NCBI RefSeq assembly: GCF_021654775.1
Contig: NZ_AP025343.1
Span: 5,609,501-5,673,500 of the forward strand
Origin: Paenibacillus azoreducens
Lineage (GTDB): Bacteria > Bacillota > Bacilli > Paenibacillales > Paenibacillaceae
Direction of reading: 5' to 3'
DNA length: 64,000 bases
Shown: positions 8,523 to 18,221 of the stretch, piece by piece
Numbering within the stretch: the first letter of the stretch is position 1
How the letters are laid out: every line of letters starts with the position of its first letter
The notes under the pieces: model-generated
Seen by the model: the letters and a program-made list of their open reading frames with translations, nothing else
What the model was told of the DNA's origin: nothing
Databases searched by the model: none
Made by a program: the position numbers and the translations under genes

Positions 8523-8802
8523 CGCCGTCTTCCTTTTTCATGAATTTTCATGTTTCTTCTCTTTATCCTATCCTGAATTAGATGTGGTGAAAAGTTTAAA
8601 TTCTCTTCGGCGTGCTGCTGCCGACTTCCTTGCTGCCAAGTGATCGCCTTTTTTTTGCAAGATAAGAGTATAATAATTGCGAAATGTTAAGGCTGGATAA
8701 ATCGTGATTGTAGGAAGCGGATTATTTTCTTGAGCACATGGCTCCGAGTTTCGAGATGCCATTGGAGGAACTGTCGCAGCTCGTTTCCGAAGCCGATTAA
8801 GC

Positions 8803-8841
8803 AAAAAGGTTGAGCAGATCCAACATCTGCCCAACCTTTTT
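8803..8841 (-). terminator. Bidirectional terminator between SDR gene and phoR
   Basis: AAAAAGGTTGaGCAGAT and ATCTGCcCAACCTTTTT form a long stem with A and T tracts on both flanks. It ends the SDR gene, 15 bases past its stop codon. The rest of the 333-base gap (8523-8802) shows only a 20-codon open frame at 8738 that I do not call a gene. Confidence 0.88.
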
Positions 8842-8855
8842 GAGTACCGGTTTCT

Positions 8856-9725
8856 TTAACCGTTGACGATCTCGCCGCCGTTGACATGGATGACCTGTCC
8901 GCTCACATAAGACGAATCATCGGAAGCCAGATATACGAAGGCTGGCGCCAATTCTTCCGGCTGGCCCGGACGTTTCATCGGCTGGGTTGAACCAAACTCG
9001 CTGACCTTCTGCGCGTCAAAGCTTGATGGAATTAGCGGCGTCCAGATCGGCCCAGGGGCTACGGCGTTAACGCGAATCCCCTTCTCCACGACATTCATGG
9101 ACAGAGCCCGCGTAAAACTGACGATTGCGCCTTTCGTGGCGGAATAATCGATCAGGGTCGGATTGCCTTTATACGCGGTAATGGAAGCCGTGTTGACAAT
9201 GGCGCTTCCGCTCTTTAGGTATGGCATCGCCATTTTGGTCATGAAAAACATGCCGAAAATGTTCGTGCGGAATGTGCGTTCCAGCTGTTCTTGCGTAATA
9301 TCCTCAATCTTTTGCTGCGGGTGCTGTTCAGCCGCATTGTTGATGAGAATATCCAGTCCTCCAAGTTCCTTGACCGACTGGTTGACTGCGTTTTTGCAAA
9401 ATGCCTCATCTCCAATATCCCCGGCAATCAGCAGGCATTTGCGTCCTTTCTGCTCTACCAACCGCTTCGTTTCCTGGGCATCCCCATGTTCATTTAAATA
9501 AATGATCGAGATGTCCGCCCCTTCTTTGGCAAAAGCGACGGCCACGGCACGTCCGATGCCGCTGTCTCCGCCGGTAATGATCGCTTTCTTGTCCTTAAGC
9601 TTGCCGGAACCCGCGTAATTTTGTGACTCGAACTTCGGGAGCGGATTCATTTCCGATTCGATTCCCGGTTGATGATTTTGATGCTGCGGCGGTAACGTTT
9701 GTTTGCTTTGCGTATTTCCTGACAT
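8856..9725 (-). CDS. Short-chain dehydrogenase/reductase (general-stress type)
   Basis: A 289-residue Rossmann-fold oxidoreductase. It has the cofactor motif TGGDSGIGRAVA, the NNAA motif (ILINNAAEQHP), catalytic Ser in VNTASITAY, the YSATKGA active-site Tyr/Lys pair, and a C-terminal GQVIHVNGGEIVNG. The roughly 40-residue N-terminal extension rich in Gln, Pro and Asn (about QPGIESEMNPLP) is typical of the Bacillus YdaD/YhxC-like stress dehydrogenases. The substrate is unknown. The ATG at 9725 has AAGGAGAG six bases upstream; the frame's earlier start at 9767 lacks this. Confidence 0.88.
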   Translation of the reverse strand: MSGNTQSKQTLPPQHQNHQPGIESEMNPLPKFESQNYAGSGKLKDKKAIITGGDSGIGRAVAVAFAKEGADISIIYLNEHGDAQETKRLVEQKGRKCLLIAGDIGDEAFCKNAVNQSVKELGGLDILINNAAEQHPQQKIEDITQEQLERTFRTNIFGMFFMTKMAMPYLKSGSAIVNTASITAYKGNPTLIDYSATKGAIVSFTRALSMNVVEKGIRVNAVAPGPIWTPLIPSSFDAQKVSEFGSTQPMKRPGQPEELAPAFVYLASDDSSYVSGQVIHVNGGEIVNG

Positions 9726-9881
9726 GTCGATGCTCTCCTTCCGCGCTTTTCTTGGCTGTTTTTCCATGCGCCTGGCACACAGGATTCCATTCCCATATTA
9801 GGATGTAAGTAAAACAAACCCTTTATTCTTCTTGTCGTTTAATACTTACCACATTCCGTCTAGCTTCAAACAAAGAAAAAA

Positions 9882-9908
9882 GCAGCTTCCCGGATGCCGG
9901 GAGGCTGC
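9882..9908 (-). terminator. Terminator after the small membrane protein gene
   Basis: GCAGCcTCCCGG-cat-CCGGGAaGCTGC on the minus strand, followed by TTTTTTCTTTG. It lies 28 bases past the stop of the gene at 9936-10361. Confidence 0.9.
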
Positions 9909-9935
9909 CATTAATAACCAACATAAAAAACGATT

Positions 9936-10361
9936 TTAGATAATGTGGCTGTAAACCATAAAAAACAGCATCACAAGCACACAGATGGAGACTAAGGCAC
10001 TTAAAGTGCGAATTTTTCCGGTTTCCACAGAGATATCCCGATTGCTTCGGATACCATCTACTGCAAGACGGAGCGGTTTGCCCATCATCCCGCCAATAGC
10101 GCCAATCGCCAATAGCAAAATAACGATAATGATCATCCAAGGCACGGAATATTTTCCTTGGCTCATTAAGTAACCGCCTGTAAGCAGTTGTACGACCAAA
10201 GCAATTTGGGCATAGGTATTTAGGCTGCGAACTGTAGCTGCGCTGCCTTCTTGAGCCGCCAGGGAGAGCTTGGACATTTTCCCTACGACGAAGGGTAATA
10301 TCAGATAAAATCCCAAAGCCGCTGCGCCTAAAATATGTATAAACATCATAACTGCATACAT
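9936..10361 (-). CDS. Small integral membrane protein, unknown function
   Basis: A 141-residue protein with four predicted membrane helices (about 5-26, 48-67, 73-92, 118-138) and short polar loops; no catalytic motif is visible. The ATG at 10361 is preceded by GGAGGGATGCTAA. It is a single-gene unit with its own terminator, between mdh and the SDR gene. I do not recognise a named family, though the size and layout resemble small conserved membrane proteins of Bacillales. Confidence 0.8.
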   Translation of the reverse strand: MYAVMMFIHILGAAALGFYLILPFVVGKMSKLSLAAQEGSAATVRSLNTYAQIALVVQLLTGGYLMSQGKYSVPWMIIIVILLLAIGAIGGMMGKPLRLAVDGIRSNRDISVETGKIRTLSALVSICVLVMLFFMVYSHII

Positions 10362-10430
10362 TTAGCATCCCTCCACTTTGTCTATGATTTATATTACATT
10401 ACTATCATTTTACACCAATCAAAAGAAAAG

Positions 10431-10465
10431 AAAACCTCTAAAATATGAACAAACTTAGAGGTTTT
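10431..10465 (-). terminator. Terminator after mdh
   Basis: AAAACCTCTAA pairs with TTAGAGGTTTT around a 13-base loop; the minus-strand product ends in a T-rich stretch. It lies 33 bases past the mdh stop. Confidence 0.85.
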
Positions 10466-10498
10466 CCTTTTTAATATTTATTATGCTTTAAAACGCTT

Positions 10499-11440
10499 TT
10501 ACAGATTCACAACCGAAATGACGCTGCGAACGGAATTTGCGGATTTATCCAGCGCGGCTTTTTCCTCGGCCGTAAGATCCAGCTCGAAAACTTTTTCGAT
10601 GCCGCTGCCGCCAAGGATTGCAGGCACGCCCAGGAATAAATCGTTATAGCCATATTCGCCTTCCAGAAGCGCAATCACCGGAATGATCCGTTTTTTGTCT
10701 TTGATAATTGCTTCCGCCATCTGCACGAGGGAAGCCGCAGGCGCATAATATGCGCTGCCGTTGCCAAGCAAGTTGACAATTTCGCCGCCGCCTACGCGGG
10801 TACGCTGTACGATCTCCTGAATGCGATCGGCAGGAATAAGCGTTTCGATCGGAATGCCGCCAACGTTCGAATAACGAACGAGTGGGACCATGTCGTCGCC
10901 GTGTCCGCCAAGCACGAAGCCGCGTACGTCTTCCACGGATACGTTCAGCTCCTGCGCGATAAACGTGCAGTAACGGGCGGTATCCAGTACGCCGGATTGG
11001 CCGATGACGCGGTTTTTAGGGAAACCGAGCGTTTTGTACGCTGCATAAGTCATCGCGTCCACAGGGTTGCTCAGGATGATAACCGTCGATTCCGGAGCGA
11101 CTCTCTTCACGTTTTCGCATACGGATTTCATGATGCCTGCATTGGTGTTTACAAGATCATCGCGGCTCATGCCCGGTTTGCGGGCTATGCCGGCCGTAAT
11201 GATCACGATGTCGGAGTCGGCTGCGTCGTCATAGTTCGAAGTGCCGATAATCTGGCTGTCAAAGCCTTGTACCGGACTTGCTTCCAGCATGTCGAGCGCT
11301 TTGCCTTTCGTCGGGTTTTCCAGTTGAGGAATATCAAGCAGTACCACGTTGCCGAGTTCTTTTTGAGCCAGCATCAAAGCCGTAGTTGCGCCGGTAAAAC
11401 CAGCGCCTACAACCGTAATCTTTTTACGTGTTAATGCCAT
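10499..11440 (-). CDS. mdh: Malate dehydrogenase
   Basis: A 313-residue NAD-dependent malate dehydrogenase of the lactate-dehydrogenase-like class. It has the nucleotide loop [12 protein letters not shown], substrate-binding arginines in [16 protein letters not shown], the VDAMTY region, the active-site [14 protein letters not shown], and normal length. It oxidises malate to oxaloacetate in the TCA cycle in the cytoplasm. It lies 13 bases after icd, so citZ-icd-mdh form the Bacillus-type operon. The terminator at 10431-10465 closes the operon. Confidence 0.97.
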   Translation of the reverse strand: MALTRKKITVVGAGFTGATTALMLAQKELGNVVLLDIPQLENPTKGKALDMLEASPVQGFDSQIIGTSNYDDAADSDIVIITAGIARKPGMSRDDLVNTNAGIMKSVCENVKRVAPESTVIILSNPVDAMTYAAYKTLGFPKNRVIGQSGVLDTARYCTFIAQELNVSVEDVRGFVLGGHGDDMVPLVRYSNVGGIPIETLIPADRIQEIVQRTRVGGGEIVNLLGNGSAYYAPAASLVQMAEAIIKDKKRIIPVIALLEGEYGYNDLFLGVPAILGGSGIEKVFELDLTAEEKAALDKSANSVRSVISVVNL

Positions 11441-11453
11441 TTTTCCCTCTCCC

Positions 11454-12746
11454 TTACATGTTTTTGATCACTTCATCTGCAAACTCGGAGCATTTCACTT
11501 GGGTCGCGCCTTCCATCAGGCGGGCAAAGTCGTAAGTAACGGTTTTATTGTTAATGGAAGTTTCCATGCCTTTGTAGATGAGATCAGCCGCTTCCTGCCA
11601 ACCCAGATGCTCAAGCAGCATAACGCCGGACAGAATGACGGAACCAGGGTTCACCACGTCTTTGTCCGCATATTTAGGAGCCGTACCATGCGTAGCTTCG
11701 AAAATCGCGTGGCCTGTCACATAGTTGATGTTAGCCCCCGGAGCGATCCCGATACCGCCGATTTGGGCAGCCAAAGCGTCGGACAGATAGTCGCCGTTCA
11801 AGTTCAACGTAGCGATGACGTCAAAGTCGGTTGGACGAGTCAATACTTGCTGCAGCGCGATGTCTGCAATCGCGTCCTTCACGATGATCTTGCCTTCAGC
11901 TTCCGCAGCGCTTTGAGCGGCATTTGCAGCGTCTACGCCTTCTTTTTCTTTGATCGCATCGTATTGTGCCCAAGTGAATACTTTATCGCCGAATTCCTGC
12001 TCGGCAACTTCGTAACCCCAGTTTTTGAAGGCACCTTCCGTAAATTTCATGATGTTGCCTTTGTGAACGAGCGTAACGCTCTTGCGGCCGTGTTTGATCG
12101 CATATTCGACAGCGGCGCGAACGAGACGTTTGGAACCTTCGGAGGAAACAGGTTTAATGCCGATACCGGAAGTTTCAGGGAAACGGATTTTGTTGACGCC
12201 CATTTCTTCCTGCAGGAATTTGATGACTTTTTTAACTTCTTCCGAACCTTCTTTGTATTCGATCCCTGCGTAGATGTCTTCGGTGTTTTCGCGGAAAATA
12301 ACCATATCCACTTGTTCAGGATGTTTTACTGGAGAAGGAACGCCTTGGAAATAACGTACAGGACGCAGACATACGTACAGATCGAGCTCTTGGCGAAGCG
12401 CAACGTTCAGGGAACGGATGCCGCCGCCGATAGGCGTAGTCAAAGGTCCTTTAATCGCAACGATATACTCACGGATGGCTTCAAGCGTATCGTTAGGCAG
12501 CCATTCTCCGTATGTATTAAATGCTTTTTCACCGGCAAATACTTCGTACCATGCGATTTTTTTGGAGCCGCCGTAAGCCTTGTCCACCGCAGCGTCCAGA
12601 ACTCGTTTGGAAGCTTTCCAAATATCGCGGCCGGTACCGTCACCTTCGATAAAAGGAATGACCGGGTTGTTAGGCACCTGAAGTTTTCCGTTTATGATTT
12701 CAATTTTTTCACCTTCGGTAGGAAGTGCGAACTTTTCCAATTTCAT
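11454..12746 (-). CDS. icd: Isocitrate dehydrogenase (NADP)
   Basis: A 430-residue homodimeric NADP-dependent isocitrate dehydrogenase. It shows the N-terminal [14 protein letters not shown], the substrate-binding loop [51 protein letters not shown] and the cofactor region [12 protein letters not shown]. It converts isocitrate to 2-oxoglutarate plus NADPH. It is preceded by TAAAGGAGG a few bases before the ATG. It is the middle gene of citZ-icd-mdh, 118 bases after citZ. Confidence 0.98.
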   Translation of the reverse strand: MKLEKFALPTEGEKIEIINGKLQVPNNPVIPFIEGDGTGRDIWKASKRVLDAAVDKAYGGSKKIAWYEVFAGEKAFNTYGEWLPNDTLEAIREYIVAIKGPLTTPIGGGIRSLNVALRQELDLYVCLRPVRYFQGVPSPVKHPEQVDMVIFRENTEDIYAGIEYKEGSEEVKKVIKFLQEEMGVNKIRFPETSGIGIKPVSSEGSKRLVRAAVEYAIKHGRKSVTLVHKGNIMKFTEGAFKNWGYEVAEQEFGDKVFTWAQYDAIKEKEGVDAANAAQSAAEAEGKIIVKDAIADIALQQVLTRPTDFDVIATLNLNGDYLSDALAAQIGGIGIAPGANINYVTGHAIFEATHGTAPKYADKDVVNPGSVILSGVMLLEHLGWQEAADLIYKGMETSINNKTVTYDFARLMEGATQVKCSEFADEVIKNM

Positions 12747-12864
12747 GATTGTATCCTCCTTTATTTTATGAATAATCTTTCATTGCCAAAAACAGACAGC
12801 CGTACAGGGGCTCCGGAGAAGCTTCGGCAAACGCAGCATCCCGGTCCCCTATCTTTATTGTCCA

Positions 12865-13980
12865 TTAAGCGCGCTGCTCAACCGGTACGTATTTCTGATC
12901 GGTTTCACCCACATATTCGGCACGCGGACGGATAATCCGGTTATTTTCGTATTGCTCAAGGATATGCGCCGTCCATCCGGATACGCGGCTGACCGCAAAA
13001 ATCGGAGTAAACAACTCGTGGTTGAACCCTAGCTGAGTATACACAGAAGCGGAATAAAAATCCACATTCGGTCTCAGTCCCTTTTGGTTCGTGACGAGTT
13101 CGTCGATCTTGACGGACATTTCATACAGCGTCGTATCGCCTTTCATTTCACCCAGCTCGCGGGACATTTTTTGCAGATGTTTCGCGCGCGGATCGCCGTT
13201 TTTGTACACGCGGTGGCCAAAGCCCATGATCTTTTCGCGGTTATCCAATTTGCCCTGGATATACGGCTCCACGTTTTCGATGCTTCCGATTTCATTCAGC
13301 ATTTTCATGACGGCTTCATTCGCACCGCCATGCAGAGGGCCTTTCAATGCGCCTATGGCCGAAGTCACGCCGGAATAAATGTCTGAAAGCGTAGCCACGG
13401 TCACACGCGCAGCGAAAGTGGAGGCATTCAGCTCATGGTCCGCATGCAGCACAAGCGCCTGGTCCAGAGCTTTGGCCGAAACTTCATCCGCATGCTCGCC
13501 TTTGAGCATATACAGGAAATTCTCGGCAATGGTCAATCCCGCCTGCGGAGCCACCGGTTCTTTGCCTTCGCGGATACGCGCCAGGGCGGCAATGATCGTA
13601 GGGAGCTTAGCCTGCAGACGGATCGCTTTACGCTGGTTTGCTTCACGGCTCATATCGTCGGCTTCACCGTCGTAGAGAGCTAGGGCAGATACTGCCGAAC
13701 GGAGGGCAGCCATCGTACTTGTATCTTTTGGATATAATTTCATTTGCTCGATCACCTGGGCCGGGATCGAAGCCTCGTCACTCAAATCCTTCCGGAGCTG
13801 TTTAAGCTCTGCTTCATTAGGCAGCTTTCCGAACCACAGCAAATAGGCTACTTCTTCAAAACTTGCATGCGTTGCAAGATCATCGATGTTATAACCACGG
13901 TATGTGAGCACACCGTCAACGATGGAACTGATCGAAGAAGCTGCGGCGACAATTCCCTCAAGGCCTTTCGTAGCTGTCAT
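12865..13980 (-). CDS. citZ: Citrate synthase
   Basis: A 371-residue citrate synthase of the short Gram-positive type. The active-site segments are LHADHELNASTFAARV, GPLHGGANEAVMKML (catalytic His), GFGHRVYKNGDPRAKHL and the C-terminal RVSGWTAHILEQ. It condenses acetyl-CoA and oxaloacetate. It is the first gene of the TCA operon; AAAGGAGAG precedes the ATG. A roughly 500-base leader region upstream contains no other gene and presumably holds the regulated promoter. Confidence 0.95.
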   Translation of the reverse strand: MTATKGLEGIVAAASSISSIVDGVLTYRGYNIDDLATHASFEEVAYLLWFGKLPNEAELKQLRKDLSDEASIPAQVIEQMKLYPKDTSTMAALRSAVSALALYDGEADDMSREANQRKAIRLQAKLPTIIAALARIREGKEPVAPQAGLTIAENFLYMLKGEHADEVSAKALDQALVLHADHELNASTFAARVTVATLSDIYSGVTSAIGALKGPLHGGANEAVMKMLNEIGSIENVEPYIQGKLDNREKIMGFGHRVYKNGDPRAKHLQKMSRELGEMKGDTTLYEMSVKIDELVTNQKGLRPNVDFYSASVYTQLGFNHELFTPIFAVSRVSGWTAHILEQYENNRIIRPRAEYVGETDQKYVPVEQRA

Positions 13981-14445
13981 CGTACATCTCTCCTTTATAA
14001 AACGGATTAAAAAACAGTCAAACGAGCCGTGAAAACATTTACATTTTATTTGAAAGAAAAAAAGAAACGGCTTTTCGCCATTTTACCTAGCAATACAACC
14101 GCCAAGTAATGGAATCACTAATATAATAAAGTATTTTGTCGGATATGTGAACATAAGTATCCCCTATAAAAACATCAAATTGTTTTATCAGGTGAATAAA
14201 ATAATTTTTTAATTAGAGATTTTACATATCCTAATTATGATGTTTTCCGGTTTCGGATGGGTGTCAACAGACCATAAAACCGGCGTTTAAAGCTATCGAA
14301 GGAGTGATCCTCCACCGTATTTAGTTTGATACAATTTCAATATTTTAATCGTTTTGAATCCATTTCATAATAGATTTATTGGCTTACGTTTATAGATTTT
14401 CGTTTGCATGCGAGGTATCGGTATAGGGGAGATTTAACCAAAGCT
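13981..14445. other. Intergenic region upstream of citZ
   Basis: About 465 AT-rich bases with no credible gene. It must hold the promoter of the citZ operon. An inverted repeat AGCCGT / ACGGCT brackets 14030-14075. I could not assign a -35/-10 pair or a CcpA/CcpC operator with confidence. Confidence 0.45.
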
Positions 14446-14467
14446 CCCGCCAGAACAATCTGACGGG
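14446..14467 (-). terminator. Probable terminator after fxsA
   Basis: CCCGTCAGA-ttgt-TCTGGCGGG on the minus strand, followed by a short T-poor stretch (AGCTTTGG). The stem is good and the T-run is weak. It lies 16 bases past the fxsA stop. Confidence 0.6.
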
Positions 14468-14482
14468 TGTCTTTAAGATATT

Positions 14483-14875
14483 TTAGCGGCGGTATATCGT
14501 AAACTGCCCCTTCTTCATCTTCCGTTCCAGCCATTTCAGTATAAAATAGCGGTATAGCGGACGGGACAGCGGGAAAACCATCGTAAAGCCGATGATATCG
14601 GTCACGAATCCCGGGATAACAAGCAGAATGCCCCCGATAAAAATGCAAAGCCCGTCGACCAGGCTTCTTCCCGGAATTTGTCCGGAGTTCATCCGCGCCC
14701 GCGAATCCTCCAGAACCTTGCGTCCTTCAAAACGCATCATCACCATCCCGATCGCCGATGTAGCGATGGTAAGCAGGAACGTATTTCCGCCCCCAACCCT
14801 GCTCGCAACCACATTAAAACCGTAAATCTCCACCACAGGCACAATGATCATAACGGCAATCAGCCACTTCCACAC
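14483..14875 (-). CDS. fxsA: FxsA family membrane protein
   Basis: A 130-residue FxsA-type protein with three to four hydrophobic segments and the family features VEIYGFNVVASRVGGGNTFLL (start), EGRKVLEDSRARMNSGQIP and GGILLVIPGFVTDIIG. FxsA in E. coli modifies phage F exclusion; its role in Firmicutes is unknown. The start is GTG at 14875, overlapping the last base of the upstream thioesterase stop (TAGTG), with GGAGGAGGGG in front, so the two are translationally coupled. fxsA next to pyk is conserved in Bacillus. Confidence 0.87.
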   Translation of the reverse strand: MWKWLIAVMIIVPVVEIYGFNVVASRVGGGNTFLLTIATSAIGMVMMRFEGRKVLEDSRARMNSGQIPGRSLVDGLCIFIGGILLVIPGFVTDIIGFTMVFPLSRPLYRYFILKWLERKMKKGQFTIYRR

Positions 14876-15387
14876 TACGAATCCCCTCCTCCGACGAGAG
14901 ATTGGTTTAAGGCTTCATATAGTTCGGGAGCGCTCTTATCCAGCCTTGCAGGCTGCCATTCGCGATTTACCCATACATGACTTGTTGTTCCCGACACAAG
15001 AAGTTCTCCGGGCAGCTCCATCCCCTCGGAATAATGCTTCCCGGACAGATCTTCCCTCTCTTGAGGTGAAAGTTTTCTAACTTCATAAGCATATTTGATT
15101 CTTAATTTCGAAAAGGAGGTCATCCGTGTAAAAATGGTAATTTCATCGTCATAGCGGGCCGGGTGGCTGAATTTCATATCCAGATCGGTCACGGGCAGCA
15201 AAACACCCGTCTCTTCCATGCTCCGGTACGTTATGCCCAGCTCGCGGATCATTTCGGTCCGCCCGATCTCGAACCAGTTCAAATAATTGGCGTGGTAAAC
15301 CACTCCCATCTGGTCGCTTTCCTGATAGCGGACCCGGACGAAAGCCGTATACCAACGGCTAAGTTTATCCTCCGTGTTTTTTCCCAT
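14875..15387 (-). CDS. Acyl-CoA thioesterase, 4HBT/YbgC-type hotdog protein
   Basis: About 170 residues of a single hotdog fold. The active-site stretch YQESDQMGVVYHANYLNWFEIGR carries the Asp of the 4-hydroxybenzoyl-CoA thioesterase/YbgC group and is followed by the usual RTEMIRELGI. Such enzymes hydrolyse short acyl-CoA or acyl-ACP thioesters; the substrate cannot be read from sequence. I start it at the ATG at 15387 (AGAAGGG upstream, MGKNTEDK), not at 15450, where no ribosome binding site is seen. It is coupled to fxsA by a one-base overlap. Confidence 0.85.
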   Translation of the reverse strand: MGKNTEDKLSRWYTAFVRVRYQESDQMGVVYHANYLNWFEIGRTEMIRELGITYRSMEETGVLLPVTDLDMKFSHPARYDDEITIFTRMTSFSKLRIKYAYEVRKLSPQEREDLSGKHYSEGMELPGELLVSGTTSHVWVNREWQPARLDKSAPELYEALNQSLVGGGDS

Positions 15388-15527
15388 GTCGCCGTAATCC
15401 CTTCTTCGAAAATGAAAGCCATGTTCCCAGTATAACACAGGGATTTGCAACTCTCGAATCTGCGGTTAGCGCAGCGGGAATCGGGCAAATACGGGAGTTT
15501 CACAGGGGGGGCTCAGGGTATAAAATA

Positions 15528-15585
15528 ACCCCACAAAGTGGAGCCTATGCTTCGATGCTTATTCCAAATACTTTGCGGGGACCCC
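15528..15585 (-). repeat. Dispersed palindromic element, short form
   Basis: ACCCCACAAAGTG ... ACTTTGCGGGGACCCC. On the minus strand the transcript can pair CCCCGCAAAGT with ACTTTGTGGGG, using a G-U wobble, around a GCATCGAAGC mini-hairpin. It belongs to the same family as 5335-5455, 25052-25262 and 51283-51404 and is followed by AACTTATAAATTCTATA. Confidence 0.78.
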
Positions 15586-15613
15586 CAAAAAAACTTATAA
15601 ATTCTATACTGCT

Positions 15614-15648
15614 TAAAAAGGCTGCGCAGGAATAGATCCTGCGCAGCC
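15614..15648 (-). terminator. Strong terminator after pyk
   Basis: GGCTGCGCAGGA-tctat-TCCTGCGCAGCC on the minus strand followed by TTTTTAAG; a perfect 12-bp GC-rich stem. It lies 42 bases past the pyk stop. Confidence 0.95.
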
Positions 15649-15689
15649 TAATAAAATTTATAACGTTATCGGTCATTTCCGATTACAGT

Positions 15690-17114
15690 TTATTCGTTTG
15701 GGATTTGGCTGATCTTCACAAGGTTCGTCGAACCGGATTGTCCGAGCGGCACGCCTGCTGTAATGACAACCAGATCTCCCGGCTGTACCAGTCCGGTCTC
15801 CAGAGAACCTTTCATGGAGTATTCGAACATTTCATCCGTAGAGCTTGCCGTTTTGCCTTGTACGGTCGTTACGCCCCAGCTCAAAGCCAGTTGACGCAGC
15901 GTGCGTTCTTTGGTTGTAACGGCGATAATCGGTGCTTGTGGGCGGTATTTGGATACCACGCGCGCCGTGAGTCCGGATTCCGTGGAAGTGATGATTGCTT
16001 TCGCATTCAAATCCAACGCGGAAATCGCCACCGATTGGCTGATCGCTTCGGTTACGGTCGTTTCCTGTGCAATTCTTTGTTTCAGGAAAATCTCGCGATA
16101 GTCCAAATCGGACTCTGCTCTTTCGGCAATGCGGGACATGGTCAGCACGGATTCCACAGGATATTTCCCTGCAGCCGTCTCGCCGGAAAGCATGATTGCG
16201 TCGGTTCCGTCGAAGATCGCGTTGGCAACGTCGCTCGCTTCCGCGCGGGTCGGACGCGGGTTGCGCTGCATCGAATCCAGCATTTGGGTAGCCGTGATAA
16301 CCGGTTTGCCTGCAAGATTACATTTTTGGATCATGCGCTTTTGAACGAGCGGCACTTCTTCCGCAGGGATTTCCACGCCAAGGTCGCCGCGGGCAACCAT
16401 AAGGCCGTCGGAAGCTTCGAGAATTTCATCCAGGTTGTCCACACCTTGTTGGTTCTCGATTTTGGAAATGATTTTAATATGGCCTGCATTATGTTTTTCA
16501 AGCAAATCACGAATTTCTTGAACGTCACTTGCTTTGCGGACGAAGGAAGCCGCGATAAAATCGATGTCCTGTTCGATCCCAAAAACGATATCGTTGGCGT
16601 CTTTCTCTGTAATACCCGGCAGGGAAATCGCTACACCCGGTACGTTAACACCTTTCTTGCTTTTGATTGTACCTCCGTTGACGATGCGGCATTTGATTTC
16701 CGTGCCTTCGACGCCGACAACCGCCAAACCGATCAGGCCGTCATCGATCAAAATGGTAGATCCGACTTGCACATCGCCAGGAAGATCCTTGTAAGTAACC
16801 GAGATGCGGTTTTTGTCGCCCTCGATTTCTTCGGTTGTCAAAGTGATGTATTCGTCTTGCACCAACTCGATCGGTTCCACAGCCAGCTTGCCCGTGCGGA
16901 TTTCCGGTCCTTTGGTATCCAGCAGAATTGCTACGTTCTTGCCCAGTTCTTTGGCAGCCTGGCGGATGTTTTTGATCCGGTTCCCATGCTCTTCGAAGTC
17001 GCCGTGCGAAAAATTCAGACGGGCCACATTCATTCCGGCAAGAATCAGTTTTTTGGTGTTTTCCAACGATTCACTGGAAGGTCCGATAGTACATACGATT
17101 TTAGTTTTACGCAT
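15690..17114 (-). CDS. pyk: Pyruvate kinase
   Basis: A 474-residue pyruvate kinase: [12 protein letters not shown] at the start, [24 protein letters not shown], the catalytic-Lys region [10 protein letters not shown], the metal-binding [12 protein letters not shown], and ATQMLDSM and [20 protein letters not shown]. It makes ATP and pyruvate from phosphoenolpyruvate. It ends with the regular C-terminal domain and lacks the extra roughly 110-residue PEP-utilizer-like tail seen in Bacillus and Geobacillus pyruvate kinases. GGAGGAAACCC precedes the ATG. It is a single-gene unit or the end of an acc-pyk run. Confidence 0.98.
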   Translation of the reverse strand: MRKTKIVCTIGPSSESLENTKKLILAGMNVARLNFSHGDFEEHGNRIKNIRQAAKELGKNVAILLDTKGPEIRTGKLAVEPIELVQDEYITLTTEEIEGDKNRISVTYKDLPGDVQVGSTILIDDGLIGLAVVGVEGTEIKCRIVNGGTIKSKKGVNVPGVAISLPGITEKDANDIVFGIEQDIDFIAASFVRKASDVQEIRDLLEKHNAGHIKIISKIENQQGVDNLDEILEASDGLMVARGDLGVEIPAEEVPLVQKRMIQKCNLAGKPVITATQMLDSMQRNPRPTRAEASDVANAIFDGTDAIMLSGETAAGKYPVESVLTMSRIAERAESDLDYREIFLKQRIAQETTVTEAISQSVAISALDLNAKAIITSTESGLTARVVSKYRPQAPIIAVTTKERTLRQLALSWGVTTVQGKTASSTDEMFEYSMKGSLETGLVQPGDLVVITAGVPLGQSGSTNLVKISQIPNE

Positions 17115-17237
17115 TTGGGTTTCCTCCGTTTTTCATAAAAATCTCTCTATCCTACTTCTTTATCCAAAAACTAAATTTACTACAAAACCAAGACTTTGTA
17201 TAGGCAATTTCTCATATAAAGCTTTGACAGAAAGTGA

Positions 17238-18221
17238 CTATTCTATGACTCCGGCAGACAAAGATTGCTCAAATGCGAATTCTCCGATCTTCCGGAACTT
17301 CTGATATCTGTCTTCCTTCAAAGCTTCGCGGTCCATTTCGGACAGCTCCTGCAGGTGCCGGATAAGCGCCTCCTTCAGTGCGGATGCCGTCGCTTCATAA
17401 TCTCTATGCGCGCCGCCGGCGGGCTCGGGAACGATCTCTTCGATCACCTCGAAGCCAAGCAGGTCTTTGGCCGTAATTTTCATAGCCTCGGCAGCCTGGT
17501 CCGCCTTGGATGCGTCCTTCCATAGAATCGATGCCGCACCGTTTGGCGAAATCGCCGCATAAATGGCATGTTCCAGCATCAGCACACGGTTGCCTACAGC
17601 CAACGCAAGAGCACCGCCGCTTCCACCTTCGCCGATGATCACACAAATGACAGGAACGCCAAACGCCGACATTTCCCGTAAGTTCCGGGCGATCGCTTCG
17701 GACTGTCCTCTCTCTTCTGCTGTATTACCCGGATATGCGCCTTTTGTATCAACAAAAGTGATAATCGGGCGTTTGAATTTATCCGCCTGCTGCATCAGCC
17801 GCAGCGCTTTGCGGAAACCTTCCGGATGCGCGCTGCCGAAGAAACGGGCAATGTTATCCTTGGTATCCTTGCCCCGCTGCTGGCCGATAACCGTAACCGG
17901 TATTCCGTCCAGCTTCGCGAGTCCGCCAACAATGGCAAGATCGTCGCCAAACAGGCGATCGCCGTGAAGTTCAATAAAATCAGTGAAAATGAGCTGGATC
18001 AGATCAAGCGAGGTCGGACGCTGCTGATGACGCGCCACATGCATTTTCTGATGCGGAGAAATGTTGGAATAGATCTCTTGCTCCAGTTCGGCGTAACGTT
18101 CTTCCAATCTGGAAATTTCGTCGGTAAAATCGATCCCCTTGTCCTGTCCGAACTGTTTCAGCTCATTAATTTTTTGCCGCATTTCAACAAGGGGTTTTTC
18201 AAAAGGCAATTCTCCCGCCAC
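17238..18221 (-). CDS. accA: Acetyl-CoA carboxylase carboxyltransferase subunit alpha
   Basis: A 327-residue AccA with the biotin-carboxyltransferase signature [30 protein letters not shown] and [16 protein letters not shown]. With AccD it transfers the carboxyl group from biotin to acetyl-CoA, making malonyl-CoA for fatty-acid synthesis. The start is GTG at 18221, directly abutting the accD stop (TAAGTG), with AGGGGGAA inside the end of accD, so the two subunits are translationally coupled. An intergenic gap of 124 bases separates it from pyk. Confidence 0.97.
   Translation of the reverse strand: MAGELPFEKPLVEMRQKINELKQFGQDKGIDFTDEISRLEERYAELEQEIYSNISPHQKMHVARHQQRPTSLDLIQLIFTDFIELHGDRLFGDDLAIVGGLAKLDGIPVTVIGQQRGKDTKDNIARFFGSAHPEGFRKALRLMQQADKFKRPIITFVDTKGAYPGNTAEERGQSEAIARNLREMSAFGVPVICVIIGEGGSGGALALAVGNRVLMLEHAIYAAISPNGAASILWKDASKADQAAEAMKITAKDLLGFEVIEEIVPEPAGGAHRDYEATASALKEALIRHLQELSEMDREALKEDRYQKFRKIGEFAFEQSLSAGVIE

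Noticed and set aside
8738..8800. A 20-codon open frame starting MAPSFEMPLEEL
   Set aside because: It has a loose resemblance to the start of acetyl-esterase-type proteins but is too short, has no clear ribosome binding site and no continuation. It could be a gene remnant; not supportable.
11499..12935. Long plus-strand open frame of 478 codons
   Set aside because: It runs antisense across icd and the end of citZ, both of which have full family motifs; composition and lack of a ribosome binding site mark it as a shadow.
13981..14040. TTGACT ... TATAAA just before citZ
   Set aside because: Transcription from this pair would start inside the ribosome binding site, leaving no usable leader.
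15705..17138. Long plus-strand open frame of 477 codons
   Set aside because: Antisense to pyk over nearly its whole length; no family resemblance.
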